The position numbers and the translations under genes are program-made. The notes beneath the pieces were generated by a model that saw only the letters and a program-made list of their open reading frames with translations, made no database searches and was not told the DNA's origin. Below are positions 53,331 through 64,000 of a stretch of DNA of 64,000 nt, one piece after another. The first letter of the stretch is position 1. Each line of letters starts with the position of its first letter. Source of the stretch: Lytechinus variegatus (taxonomy: Eukaryota; Echinodermata; Echinoidea; Temnopleuroida; Toxopneustidae). Location: the NCBI RefSeq assembly GCF_018143015.1, contig NC_054749.1:33889000-33952999 (forward strand), given 5' to 3'.

Positions 53331-54369
53331 GTCTACGCACAGCATGCAAACTACACACGGTAAATATATGTGCAATATACAAGTAGACCGCGCAGACATG
53401 CAATAGTACGTACAAAAATGAAAAATAAAAAATGAACGTGAAATGAGCGAAGGTCACGTGATTTGACTAAACCAAGATTGATTAACGAAAGAGGGCGCAA
53501 TAGCTTTCGATCTTTCGGGCATTTGGGAAGAGGGAGGCGAAGGCCCATGGAAAGAAAAAATAGAAAAATAGTAAATAAAGAAGGAAAATGGGAAATAATG
53601 GAGAAAAAATAACAAGCACTGGTGTACAGCTGAAAGGGGGGGTGCTTTGGAGGCTCTTGCCCCCCCAAAAAAAATACGACTAAGAAAGGAAAAGAGGAAA
53701 AGAAAGAAAAAGAGAGTTTGGCGATATATACTATTTTCTGAAAATTATGACAAAATCTACTATAAAATTTGATTTTTTAGAATAAAAATGTCAAATCTTT
53801 GCTTGCACTCGTGTCACTCACAGCCTTTCATAAATCTTACGGCCAAATCATGGTTTTGAGAACCACTCGTCGATTTGTAATCCGCGCACTTGTGTACAAA
53901 GTGAATAGAGGTGGAAATAGCATATATGCCACATCTTGCCAAGGTAAGAGAGCAAAGAAAAGAATATAGAAGAGTAATAAACAAAAGAGGGAAGAAAAGA
54001 AAGGGGCAGGGGACAAAGGGAAATTACCTCAGGCGCCACTTGATCGGAGTGGGGTCTGCAAAAAATAAGAGGAAAAAAGAACAAGATCAAGAGGGAGAGA
54101 AAAGAGGGCGAGGAGAATAAAAAAGAAAGTATCCTTAGAGATTTTGTGTGTTGTAAATGAAAATACTTCACAACATTCAAGGGTGGCATGGGAAGGATGT
54201 GCAGTAAAATTAAACAACAAAAATATATCAACTAACAAGGTGCGCAAACTATCATTTTTGGACTGCTGGAGTTGCATTTTCCCCCCAAGTAACAAAATAC
54301 ATTTCTGAGAGGTTTGATAAGTTCATGAAGCTGTTTGACACTACTCAACAAATTTTCCCAGAGCACCAT
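53331..54369. other. Intergenic, low-complexity purine-rich
   Basis: Purine-rich runs (aaagaaaaag, gaggaaaag and similar) at 53550-53720 and 53940-54130. A G/C-run hairpin lies near 53635-53668. No gene is seen. Confidence 0.5.
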
Positions 54370-55197
54370 ACCTATCTAGGCTGGGGTATTTTGGGAGTTC
54401 ATAAAGCGGGGGGGGGGGGGAGGCCTTCTAGGCCCCCCTCCCCTTGAGATCTTGGCCATCGACTGCGCGATCGCGCCAAAAATTGGCACGCGGGTTGCCT
54501 GGGACATACTCTACAAAATTGAACAGTAATTTATTTCATGAGAATTGCTACTAAGTGATTATGCTAATTAATGCATAATTAGTATGCGAAATCACACTTT
54601 TTCCTCTAACTCCCTATATAATGCTAAAAAAGTACTAATTTTTGGTATAGAAACTCTTTGTGGTGTTCTTAGCAAGTGCACATGAAAAAAAATGTGATAT
54701 CAAATAGTTTTCTTATGTATTATATTGTTTTTTGCAATTTCTTATGTATTTCTTTGTTTTTTTTACCTTTTGTTTTTCATTTTTTTTCAATGAAATTTGT
54801 TGGGGACTCTTCTGAGATCATAAAAAGCACAAAATAAATACATTTAGACCAGCAAAACTAAAAAAATAATCATACATTTATGAATTTTGGTTGAAAACAC
54901 AATTTGCATTGACTTCGTACACAAAACCACATTTTTTAGCAAGTTTTGGTCTGACAGTTTAAACACCTTTATGGCGTCTTTTGGAGGATTCCTACCAAGT
55001 ACCAAGACATGCACTTACATAATGTTGAGTAATTTCAGAACCAGGTACCTGGGTGATGCAAAATTGGTCTCAAAAGTTGCGCAAGACTTGAAAGTAAAAA
55101 GTCGGCGAGCGACGGGGTCAAAAAATTTCATGCGGCAAAAATATCGCGCGATTCGTTGAGGGGAGGCCTCCGAGGCCCCCCGGCCTAGATAGGGTTA
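54370..55197. mobile_element. Element with G/C-run stem ends, copy 2
   Basis: The ends cctatctaggctgggg and cccggcctagataggg are inverted. GGAGGCCTTCTAGGCCCCCC-type hairpins lie inside both ends. Internal blocks (gcgatcgcg, ttggcac, gcaaaattggtctcaaaagt, ttgcgcaagacttgaaagta) align with 37807-38558. Confidence 0.72.
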
Positions 55198-56160
55198 AGA
55201 TTCTGATAAAGAGTAATGAGTAAGACATTCTGTATTATTTACATTATTTTTAATGAATCCTCTTGCTTGCACTGATACAATATGGCAAAAAAAAATAAAA
55301 TCATCAAAATAGAAATGACAATTAAAATCTTTTTGACAGAACACATTTTTGACACAGATGAAAACCATCCCATATTCTAAAAATAATCCCTAACAAATGA
55401 ATATTATGGTAGTACAATCAATTGCCATTAACTTCCTTTACATCATTTGCCAATTGTAATCATAGTTATTTTTCATGTATAAAAATAATAATCACAACAA
55501 TCATCATTTTTTAATACTCCATGAATTGAACAAACCTGTTTTATCCAACAATGATCATAGCAACATTGCTTTTCAGCTAATCAAAATCAAGAAAATTGTC
55601 GGATCTATCAGATGAAAAATGTTGACGAAATGCTCCCAAGGATGATTATTTTAAGTGCTGTATTATTACCCTGGTCATCAAGCTCTGACTTAATTGCCTT
55701 CACATATTCATGGCCATAAGCAGAAATTACTTTCATTAGTATTTTTTTTTTTGGGGGGGGGGGTCAGGACGTGTAAACTTTTTTTTGCAGGAAAACAAAT
55801 TTGAAAATGAGGAAGAGATGCATTTTGTGAATTGAAATTGAAGAATTTTGTGCATAATTTTTTTTATAATCAGTAAAAAATGCAAGTTTTCAAATTTTTT
55901 TTACCCCCCCTCAGCATATGGCCATGCACATATTGAAGCTGTGCGCCTACTTCCTCGGGGAAGACTCGAACAAGAGAGAACAAACACAAATTATCAAGAA
56001 CACTATACACTTTCCTTATCCTACTAGGTCACCATTCAACACCTGGGTGGAGAGAAGCAAATTGTCAAAATGACATCTTGCCAAATAATGCTCATGCTCA
56101 GGTGGGATTGGAACAAATCCTGAAGAATTAGAAAAAAAACTTACTTTGGTAATTAATCAT
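55198..56160. other. Intergenic, no gene seen
   Basis: AT-rich sequence with T/G homopolymers at 55741-55765. No supported gene or element boundary. Confidence 0.5.
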
Positions 56161-56755
56161 TAAAGAGGAATCCAGCCTTGGCCATAAAATGTTGTGTTGG
56201 GAAGGAGAAAAATTAATAAAACAGAATGGTGAAAGTTTGAAAGAAATTGGACAAGCAATAAGAAAGTTATAGCTGCTTAAAAATTGAGATCACTAATACT
56301 ATGTAGATTTCAAATTGGCAACTGGGTAAGTAAATTATGACTAGGGGCAAGGACAACTTTCCCATAGGCCATGTACTTTATTATCAGGGATTTGTGGTTT
56401 TCTCATAAGTACCCATTCACCTGGGGCAGTAATCTAAATATAACCCATGTAGTATATTGTTTTATGTCCTCATGAAAGAAAAATATAATTTAAAATAAAA
56501 CTTTTGGGAAAAATGACATTTTAGCCATAAAATGTATTGGAGTACATGGAAGAGTAGTCCTTGCCTTACATCACTATGACATCCCATATGCGGCCCATTT
56601 GAAATCTCCATGGGTATAGTGATTACCAATATTTACAACTTTTAAAAATTCATAACTTTCTTGTTGTTTGTCTAATATTGTTCAAACTTTCACCTATCAA
56701 CTTGTCTGATTTTCCTTATAAAAACAAGTTTTTATTTGGGTTGGATTCCCCTTTA
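56161..56755. mobile_element. Foldback element (TTAAAGGGAAATCCAACC), copy 2, reversed
   Basis: It starts TAAAGAGGAATCCAGCCTTG and ends GGTTGGATTCCCCTTTA. Read in reverse it matches 21803-22405 along its length. Confidence 0.78.
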
Positions 56756-57292
56756 ATTATACTGCTCATATGCATACTGTATAGATATATTTCAAATACT
56801 GTGTGATTTTCAATCATGGAAACATATAATACTACCCCTTGGCCTGCAATATTACTAAGTAAATATACATGTATAATCAGAATAATCAGTAACTTTCATT
56901 AATTTTCATTCTACAAAAATGGCAATAAACAAAATAAACAAACCCTTCAGTGTACCGTCATATAAAAAGTGGAAATAGATATTTATCCATTCTGAATCTA
57001 GGAGAAAATGAAAGAGTGAGCGGGTGGTGTGTAAAAATGGTGTGTGTGTGACAGAGTGAGAGAGAGGGAGAGAGAAAAAGGGGGCTTTGGATGGATGAGG
57101 ATAGAGAAGTAGCAATGGTTGAAATCACAAAGTTCATATTTTTTTCAACTTTTTCAAATAATGAATTCAAAAAAACTCAAAGCCAAACTTATTCAAGCTT
57201 TTTCAAATGATACTTTCACTGTTCTGTACCCTTTTGAATAAAAGTTGATTAATTGCATTTTATAATAAATGCAATTATAAATATAATCGATC

Positions 57293-57403
57293 AGTGGCGG
57301 ACCGTGACCGGGATGAGACAAAGATTGGAGGGGCACTGTATTGTTTGTGAACAATGTTGTGCCCCTCCAATGTTTTGTCTCCTCCAGTCACGGTCCGTCA
57401 CTG
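57293..57403. mobile_element. Short palindromic MITE (CAGTGGCGGACCGTGAC ends)
   Basis: The 111-bp element has ends CAGTGGCGGACCGTGAC and GTCACGGTCCGTCACTG, and an inner inverted pair gaggggcac / gtgcccctc. The CAG...CTG ends are hAT-like. The flanks share only TAAT-like sequence, so the target duplication is not certain. Confidence 0.7.
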
Positions 57404-59394
57404 TAATAAACCATATTTTGACAAGATATAATCTACAAATTTCATAATAAATACAAATTTTACAACTAATTTCACAGCCACAAGCTTGACTCCACTGGTT
57501 GCAAATAAGAAATCAAATGAAAAAGGGACCAGCCCTAGTTTTCATCTTCATTAGTTTAAAAAAAACATCTTATCATATATCAGCATCACATTCATCCTAT
57601 CACAATGACCATACATGAAACATAATTACAACTGTGCAGGTAACACATAAAACCCTATAAAAAATCAATAATCAAGTAGTATTTTTTGTAGTCAAGTAGC
57701 AACCAGTTTGGGGCTGATAGTGCTTTCAAACTTTGTCATGTATTCATCATTTTAGTTTTTTATTCATGAAATCATTATGAACACAAGTCAGAACACATTT
57801 ATTGACAACGTTGGATTACCTAAATTTATATTTTGGATCTTTTTTTTTTAAAGATTTAACAATACCAAGTGAATAACATCATACCAACACAATGGCATAC
57901 TGTTCTCCTGAAAAGAAATACAATGTATAAGAATAATTACCCTGACATGTGATACTCCTAATGTGCAAATATAATTCCTCAAGTATTCACATACTGTATT
58001 CATAATCACGAGAGTGAATGAGTTTTATAGGTAAAGTGCATGCAATTATGCTCAGTAATCAAGTATAGTACTGAACCATTATTTCACATGCATTCACAGA
58101 AAACATGTGATTTGTGTATATGATAGAGTTGTATAAAAAAGGAGTATAAAGAACAAGACTAATGCTGCCTAATCAAAAAGCCAATCAATCAACAGGCCTT
58201 GTATCATCAAGTGTGGAGATTGTGTACAAGGAAAAAATATACTGTCAGAGCTCAAACCCAGCAACCCCTTTGCTCTAATTATAGCCAATTATGTTCTCAA
58301 CTGGTCATGTTCCCACCTTTTGTACATATACTACAATATTCATTTCTCATTCGAGCAGGGATATCTTTAGTATGGATTACCCCTACTCATTCGAAATAGG
58401 ATAATTGTATGTCCCACTTGTTCATGCTTTTAAGAAAATAACCTATATGATCTCAATCCCAAAACCAATATCTGAAGTAACAAATATGAAAACCTGATCA
58501 TAAGACAGGCATCTCTGCAATGAATAAATGATTCAATATTAGTTACAATCATTCTTGACTTGACACAGTGAAAGACACACATAATGAGTGCTAGTTGACA
58601 TATGGTTGAGGCGTAGTTTTGCTCAACTGGATTTTCTTTCTTGCTAGAGCTATGCATCTGCGACCAGACAGTCTTAAATAAATACATTACATATATACGC
58701 ATACCTGGAATTAAAGATGATGGTAGTATATTAATTTCCATCTTCATTGATAATAGATGCTGAAAACATAATTAACACAAAGCAGTGGTTCCCAACATAT
58801 CTGTATATTTTGACAACATGGCTATATGTACTCTATATAGTATTACAGTGTGCCAAGTAATACTAGTATACAGCACCCATGACTTCCATTAACAACTAGT
58901 ACTTTTTCTACCCCCCCCCCCATAACCTGGATGGATGTAATCAACTGCTATCATCTCTGTGATGATATTCCAAGGGGGGGGGGTACTCTACTCTCTCATC
59001 ATCCGACACTCTATATCTTGGTTTTAACTTGCATGTTGCCATTATATTGGTAATAAAATCAATCATTCCTCAATCTTAAAGGGGGAGTGAACTGTGTATG
59101 GTCTCTCAATGACTGTGTGTTAAAATACATAGTCCTAAAATATACGTTTTCAGATATCTACTAATACTACAGATAATAAATTGAACTATAATTGTATTTG
59201 TATAGAGAAACTAAAATGTTTGGAGAGGAAGGGTAATTGTTCTACTATAACTACTGCGGTATAAATGTATTGATCAGTTAATTAGCATGTTATCATTCAA
59301 GTGGGTCTATATTACTAGACTACACTAGCATGATGGGTCAGGAAACTGGCCAGGTTATAAGTAATTCTCACAGAACCAAATTAAGTCTGGTTTT
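57404..59394. other. Intergenic, no gene seen
   Basis: AT-rich sequence. C and G runs at 58912-58921 and 58974-58983 could pair. No supported gene. Confidence 0.5.
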
Positions 59395-60250
59395 AAAGGT
59401 CAAGTCCACCCCAGAAAAATGCTGATTTGATTGATTGATTCATTTATTGATTCCACTTTTAAAACAAATATCAAAATATACGTAACAAATGATTTGAATT
59501 GATAGAGAAAAATAAAACAAACATAATGCTGCAAATTTCATCGAAATTGGATGTAAAACAAGAAAGTTATGACATTTTTACTGTTTCGCTTATTTTTCAT
59601 AAAACAGTTAAATGCACAACTCAGCAATATGCAAATGGGAGAGTCTATGATGTCCATCACTCACTATTTCTTTTGTTTTTATTGTTTGAATAATACAATA
59701 TTTCAATTTTTACAGATTTGACAATAAGGACCAACTTAAAGGCGCTGTCACACCTTGGCGTTTTAGACAGCGTACATGTATGTCCGACGTATGAGGAATT
59801 TGGCGAATACGCTGGCGTACGTCGAATACGTTACGGGTAAGTTTTGCATACGTTGAGAATACGCTAAAACACGCTGGTATACGCCGTCATGCGGCGAGGT
59901 CGTCGAAAAATTTTGTGCAAGCACAAAATTTTTCGACGTATGCCAACGTATGGCTCATACGTCCCGCATACGCGGGTCATAAGTTGTAGGCAAGTTACGC
60001 GATCGTTGATACACGTTGACACGCGTTACTCGTAAGTTACTCATAAGTCGATGTACGTCGAGATAATGTCCAGCGTACCCTAAAACTTAATTCTAACCTA
60101 TAACGTGCTTTGAACGTATGTGTAACTTAACTCCAACGTATATTGACGCATGAAGACGTGCTCGGACGACCACAAAACAATACTGAACGTGTTTATAACT
60201 TACAGGTACCGCGCGCGGCAGCGTATCGCTGACGAACACGTGTCATAGCC

Positions 60251-60260
60251 TATAAAAAGG
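60251..60260 (+). promoter_or_regulatory. TATA-like box in the foldback loop
   Basis: TATAAAAAGG lies in single-copy loop sequence about 69 bp upstream of an ATG in good context (accaccgccATG). This suggests a retained promoter and short leader from a longer ancestral element. Transcription is not shown. Confidence 0.5.
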
Positions 60261-60319
60261 CTGCCCTCGACTATTCAAATCATAACCGCACGATACATCA
60301 CCGTATCAACACCACCGCC

Positions 60320-60370
60320 ATGCCGAAGAAAACTCCTGTGAACCCCAGCTTTGTATACCAATTCCTATAA
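60320..60370 (+). pseudogene. Truncated ORF start in the foldback loop, possibly MADF-type
   Basis: Sixteen codons, MPKKTPVNPSFVYQFL, then TAA where the right arm begins. The start context is good. The last residues resemble the beginning of a MADF/SANT-like domain, the DNA-binding type encoded beside the transposase in PIF/Harbinger elements. I infer that internal deletion removed the rest. The match is too short to be certain. Confidence 0.4.
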
Positions 60371-61484
60371 ACGTTGTCAATATGCCATTATACGGTAGCT
60401 GTAAGTTATAAACACGTTCAGTAAGTTTTGTTGTCATCCGGAGCACGTCTTCATACGTCAATATACGTTGGAGTTAAGTTACACATACGTTCAAAGCACG
60501 TTACTCATAGGTTAGAAGTAAGTTTTAGGGTACGCTGGACATTATCTCGACGTACATCGACTTATGAGTAACTTACGAGTAACGTGTGTCAACGTGTATC
60601 AACGATCGCGTAACTTGCCTACAACTTATGGCCCGCGTACATGGCGTATGCGGGACGTATGAGCCATACGCTGGCATACGTCGAAAAATTTTGTGCTTGC
60701 ACAAAATTTTTCGACGACCTCGCCGTATGACGACGTATACCAGCGTGTTTTAGCGTACTCTCAACGTATGCAAAACTTACCCGTAACGTATTCGACGTAC
60801 GCCAGCGTATTCGCCAAATTCCTCATACGTCGGGCATACGCTGTCTAAAACGCCAAGGTGTGACAGCGCCTTACGTTAGGCTATCGTAGGGCATAAGTTG
60901 TGTACGCCAGCAATACGCTAAGCATTCGTTGGAATACGTTACTTATAAGTTAACGAAGCGTTCGATATAAGTTACTAATACGTTATGTGTACGTCCAACT
61001 CGTTATGAATACGCTAAGTATACGCCCAGAGTTGAAAAAAACAACAACAAAGTTCAGCGTATGCCGACGTTTTAGAGAAATTTTGATACGTCGGGCATAC
61101 GCTGTCTAAAACGCCAAGGTGTGACAGCGCCTTAACATAACCATAGAGCTAATAGCTCTATGACATAACCATAAACTGTTAAAATGATGGTAATTCCACA
61201 TGTTCAGGGAGAAATAAAACTTCTTTTCACTTGACGAGGAGAAAATTAGAATATTTCATATAATAAAATACAAAAGAAATAGTGAGTGGGTGACGTCATC
61301 AGTCTGCCAATTTGCATCCCGACCAGGATGTGCATATTACTGTTTTGTGAAATCAAGCGAGACTTTAAAATGTCATAACTTTCTTATTTTACATCCAATT
61401 TTGATGAAATTTTCAGTGTTTTGCTTGTTGGATTTTTCTTTTTTTTTTTCAAATCAACATTTTGTTGGGGTGGACTTGTCCTTT

Positions 61485-63185
61485 AACTTTAAATGTAAAA
61501 GTGTATATTTTCAGAATACCCTGCTGTCAATGTATTTACCCTGTGAAGATTACTCTGGGAGAATACTTCAATCAAAGAATAATCTTAATTGATTTATTTT
61601 TCAAGAAATGCAAAGAAAAAGATGGGAATATCTAACTTATCTAAATGAATCCTTAGTAGATTATTTTTTTCCTAGAATACTGCAGGTGGATGGCAAAATT
61701 AAGCATTTCAATGGTGTGTGCAATTAAATGTTTGGTTTAATAAATAATGTCCAAGATAAGCCTATCATAGCATCAAACAATTTGGTTTACTTTCAACTTC
61801 ATCTTAATGCCATTTTGGTCTTATAATATAATCAGTCATTCTTTGGCATCTGGTAAAAAAACCCACAATATTTTATTTTGCTTTATTACCAGTTTATCAA
61901 GTCTGGTAAACAAATGCTGAAATTCACACAGGAAGTTTATCTTTGACAGTCTATGTCTACGCCTTACGTTTACCTATAAAGGTTCAAACTTTAATTCAAT
62001 CAACTTTTGGGCCAGGTGCATGCAAGTCGTTACAAGTGATCCTAAAACAATACATAAATATACTTGACAACTATCTTACCGGCAAATCACTTTGAGAACT
62101 TTGTTGTCAGAATCATGTCACTTGTAAACAGTGCTGGTCAATATTTGATTATCGCCAGCAAAATATCGCTGCTAACACGATACATCATGTCTGAAAATTC
62201 ATAATATATGTTTATTACGAGCTGCAAGTACTTAAGAGCAAGGAAGAAGCAAGTAAAAATTTTTTCATCATTGTTTGAACATAGGCATTTCGGTACCAAC
62301 TTACAAAATCCCGAGTTGATTTAAACATGGTTTAAAGCAATATAGAGCACCATTTGTGGTTAATGAATAGTGATTAACTTTACATAATCAACATTTTGGG
62401 AAAATTGTGTTACTGCGATGTATCAACATAATCATAAGACCATTATAAAATTTTCAATATATTTTTAATTTTCAATATATTTTAAATTTTAAAACAATTT
62501 ACCTGTTCAGCACTGAATCATCTAATATATCATGATTCCTTGTGTATGCTGTTATTTTCAAACTTCAAAATTAGCCTTCATTTTAGTCCATGATAATTAA
62601 GAAACTATTCTGTATATACCGGTAATATCTTTTAGACCTGCTTGGCATATTTAACAATTTGGTTGTTTTGCATAGATTTGACAATCTCATTTTTTTTATA
62701 TCCACAGCTTTTTAATATTCTTGTCGTCTTCTTGAAAAATGTCAGATTTTCACAAATGGTTAAGCGAATTGAAACGTGGTGGAATCAATTTTCTAACTAT
62801 AAGTAGCATAATATTCAAACTGTAAGGGATGTTGCAAGAAATTACAAGTCAACGTTATGTCCCAAAAATCAATCATACGTCAGTCAAAATTAAACTCTAA
62901 AATAACTAGCTCTACTAAAATCAATTTCCATTGAAAATTACAATCAAAATGCAAACAGGTTTCTTTCAACACACTTTAATGAGAGTCACCATGACTTTGT
63001 GTGTCTGCTTGCGAAAAAGAGGGGGTTATGATGAAGAGAATGATACCACCTGTCGTATGGAGTCGAGTTGACCATGTAACAGTCTATCCACTTCTTCTAG
63101 AGAATAGAACTCCAGATGGCCTAGTAGCACTGGCCCTTCTTGCTGTGCAATGTATCCAACGCGGGATCCGAACTATTCAAGACTG
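61485..63185. other. Intergenic, no gene seen
   Basis: AT-rich sequence without supported genes, RNA genes or element ends. Confidence 0.5.
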
Positions 63186-63194
63186 AATTCCAAC

Positions 63195-63565
63195 GCATAC
63201 ATTCGTAATTCCGAAGGTTCGTTATTCCGAAAGTTCGTATTTCCGAAGGTTCGTAATTCTGAAGGTTCTTTAGTCCGAAAACAAAGTGAGGTTCGTAATT
63301 CCGAAGGTTCGTTAATCCGAAAACGTAATGATTAACGAACCTTATTTCGTTTTTGGACTAACGAACCTTCGGAACAACGAACCTTATTTCGTTTTCGGAT
63401 TAACGAACTATCGGAACAATGAACCTCATTTCGTTTTCGGACTAATGAACCTTCGAAACATTGAACCTTATTTCGTTTTCAGACTATCGAACCTTCAGTA
63501 TAACGAACCTTCGGAATAACGCCACAAATGTTCGGATTAACAGACCCTTTTACGTTTTCGGATTA
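63195..63565. repeat. Inverted array of TTCGGAAT/TTCGTT-type short repeats
   Basis: The left half (63204-63327) repeats GGTTCGTAATTCCGAA and TCCGAAAAC words. The right half (63332-63565) repeats the complements (AACGAACCTT, TTCGTTTTCGGA, TTCGGAA) about every 16-45 bp. The two halves are inverted about 63330. Repeated peptide frames (NSEGSLIRK, NEPYFVFGL) on the two sides are by-products. Confidence 0.8.
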
Positions 63566-64000
63566 ACGAACATCGAGGTATGGGCAATTTACATGTTTCG
63601 TAATTACGATGTGTAGCCGAATCCCAAATGGATGCTGCACGTCCAATTTCAAATATATACAAATACATGATGAACATTGTCCAAGAATACTGCAGTGGAA
63701 GGTCTGATAGTTGCATCATAACCCTCATGATGGGATAATGAGGAATAGTTCTTGGTCTCAGTGGCTGGGTATCTAACCTGACCAAGAGGAAGGGACTAGT
63801 CACCACATATCCATGCAATGGTTGAACCGCGAGAAGCAGCACATCCCCCAGAAAACAATCGGCATTAGACTTATGATGAGTGTTAGCCACATAACCACGC
63901 TGATCTGCCCTGTTGATGTACCACTGCAATAAGACAGAAATTAAAAGAAAAACGATAAGTCTTAAAATTTATGTACATTAAAGACTTTCTTGTAATAATA
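63566..64000. other. Window end, no gene recognised
   Basis: A minus-strand frame of 130 codons at 63537-63929 starts inside the repeat side and has no recognisable domain. I do not call it. A donor/acceptor context could not be assigned. Confidence 0.4.

Larger units (their letters stand above)
59740..61132. mobile_element. Harbinger-like foldback element with TAA duplication
   Basis: It begins AGGCGCTGTCACACCTTGGC and ends with the complement (GCCAAGGTGTGACAGCGCCT), flanked by TAA at 59737-59739 and 61133-61135. The arms 59740-~60205 and ~60390-60871 are long and nearly complementary, rich in ACGTAT/ATACGT words. A second copy of the right terminus lies internally at 60871, followed by 261 bp and the outer terminus. 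The ~185-bp loop holds a TATA-like box and a short ORF. TWA target duplications are typical of PIF/Harbinger elements. Confidence 0.8.
59395..61484. mobile_element. Foldback element (AAGG.CAAGTCCACCCC), split by a Harbinger-like insert
   Basis: The left end AAAGGTCAAGTCCACCCC is mirrored by the right end GGGGTGGACTTGTCCTTT. The same family is at 7801-8788. Removing the insert 59740-61132 leaves about 700 bp. Internal blocks common to both copies include tcatcgaaattggatg and gatgaaattttcagtgtt. Confidence 0.78.

Noticed and set aside
63150-63519. Repeat-protein genes (NSEGSL and NEPYFVFGL repeats)
   Set aside because: The peptides appear on both sides of an inverted DNA repeat and follow its unit. 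There is no start context, splice site or domain.
63537-63929. 130-aa minus-strand gene
   Set aside because: No recognisable domain, and the start side lies beside a repeat. Length alone is not enough in AT-rich eukaryotic DNA without splice or homology evidence.

Overview
The window looks like gene-poor, AT-rich, intron- and repeat-dense nuclear DNA from a marine invertebrate deuterostome. I infer an echinoderm, most likely a sea urchin, from long introns, very many foldback/MITE elements, tRNA-derived SINEs, CR1/L2-type LINE remnants and a GT77-like glycosyltransferase gene pair. This is a style judgement, not a database match. There is no bacterial-type gene organisation, and nearly all open frames over 60 codons are chance or lie in repeats.

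Region 1 (1-21.8 kb, + strand): an array of ~360-400 bp repeats carrying perfect RFX/X-box palindromes (1-2.6 kb) precedes the 3' exons of a GT77-like nucleotide-sugar transferase with an intact DXD motif (3421-4397, plus a candidate 54-nt exon at 2984-3037). A second, diverged copy lies at 16355-21716. It has a signal-anchor exon, a phase-1 intron of 4.4 kb, a degenerate DXD and a missing C-terminus. Between the two are two hAT-like elements with perfect 8-bp target duplications (5247-6489, 9276-10782), a foldback element split by a LINE 3' end, three copies of one MITE (one inside a SINE) and nested palindromes.

Region 2 (about 26.9-53.3 kb, - strand): a complete coding sequence for the SUMO-conjugating enzyme UBC9/UBE2I can be assembled from seven exons (46965 down to 32186), with every junction GT-AG and in phase. 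It predicts 188 aa, about 30 longer than the usual ~158, because the last exon adds a Gln/His-rich tail with 11 consecutive histidines. One exon is only 20 nt. A 5'UTR segment abuts the start codon, a more distant leader exon near 53.2 kb is possible, and the 3'UTR is probably long. The introns are packed with foldback elements, a TE family bearing repeated DR1 nuclear-receptor motifs, SINEs, LINE tails and a large interrupted palindrome (51103-52234).

Region 3 (53.4-64 kb): no gene recognised. It holds foldback elements, a 1.4-kb Harbinger-like foldback (59740-61132, TAA target duplication) whose loop keeps a TATA-type promoter and a 16-codon ORF start, and an inverted array of short TTCGGAAT/TTCGTT-type repeats at 63.2-63.56 kb.

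The protein products are a SUMO E2 (nucleus/cytosol) and Golgi-type glycosyltransferases, with no evident functional link. Much of the notable structure is transposon-derived.
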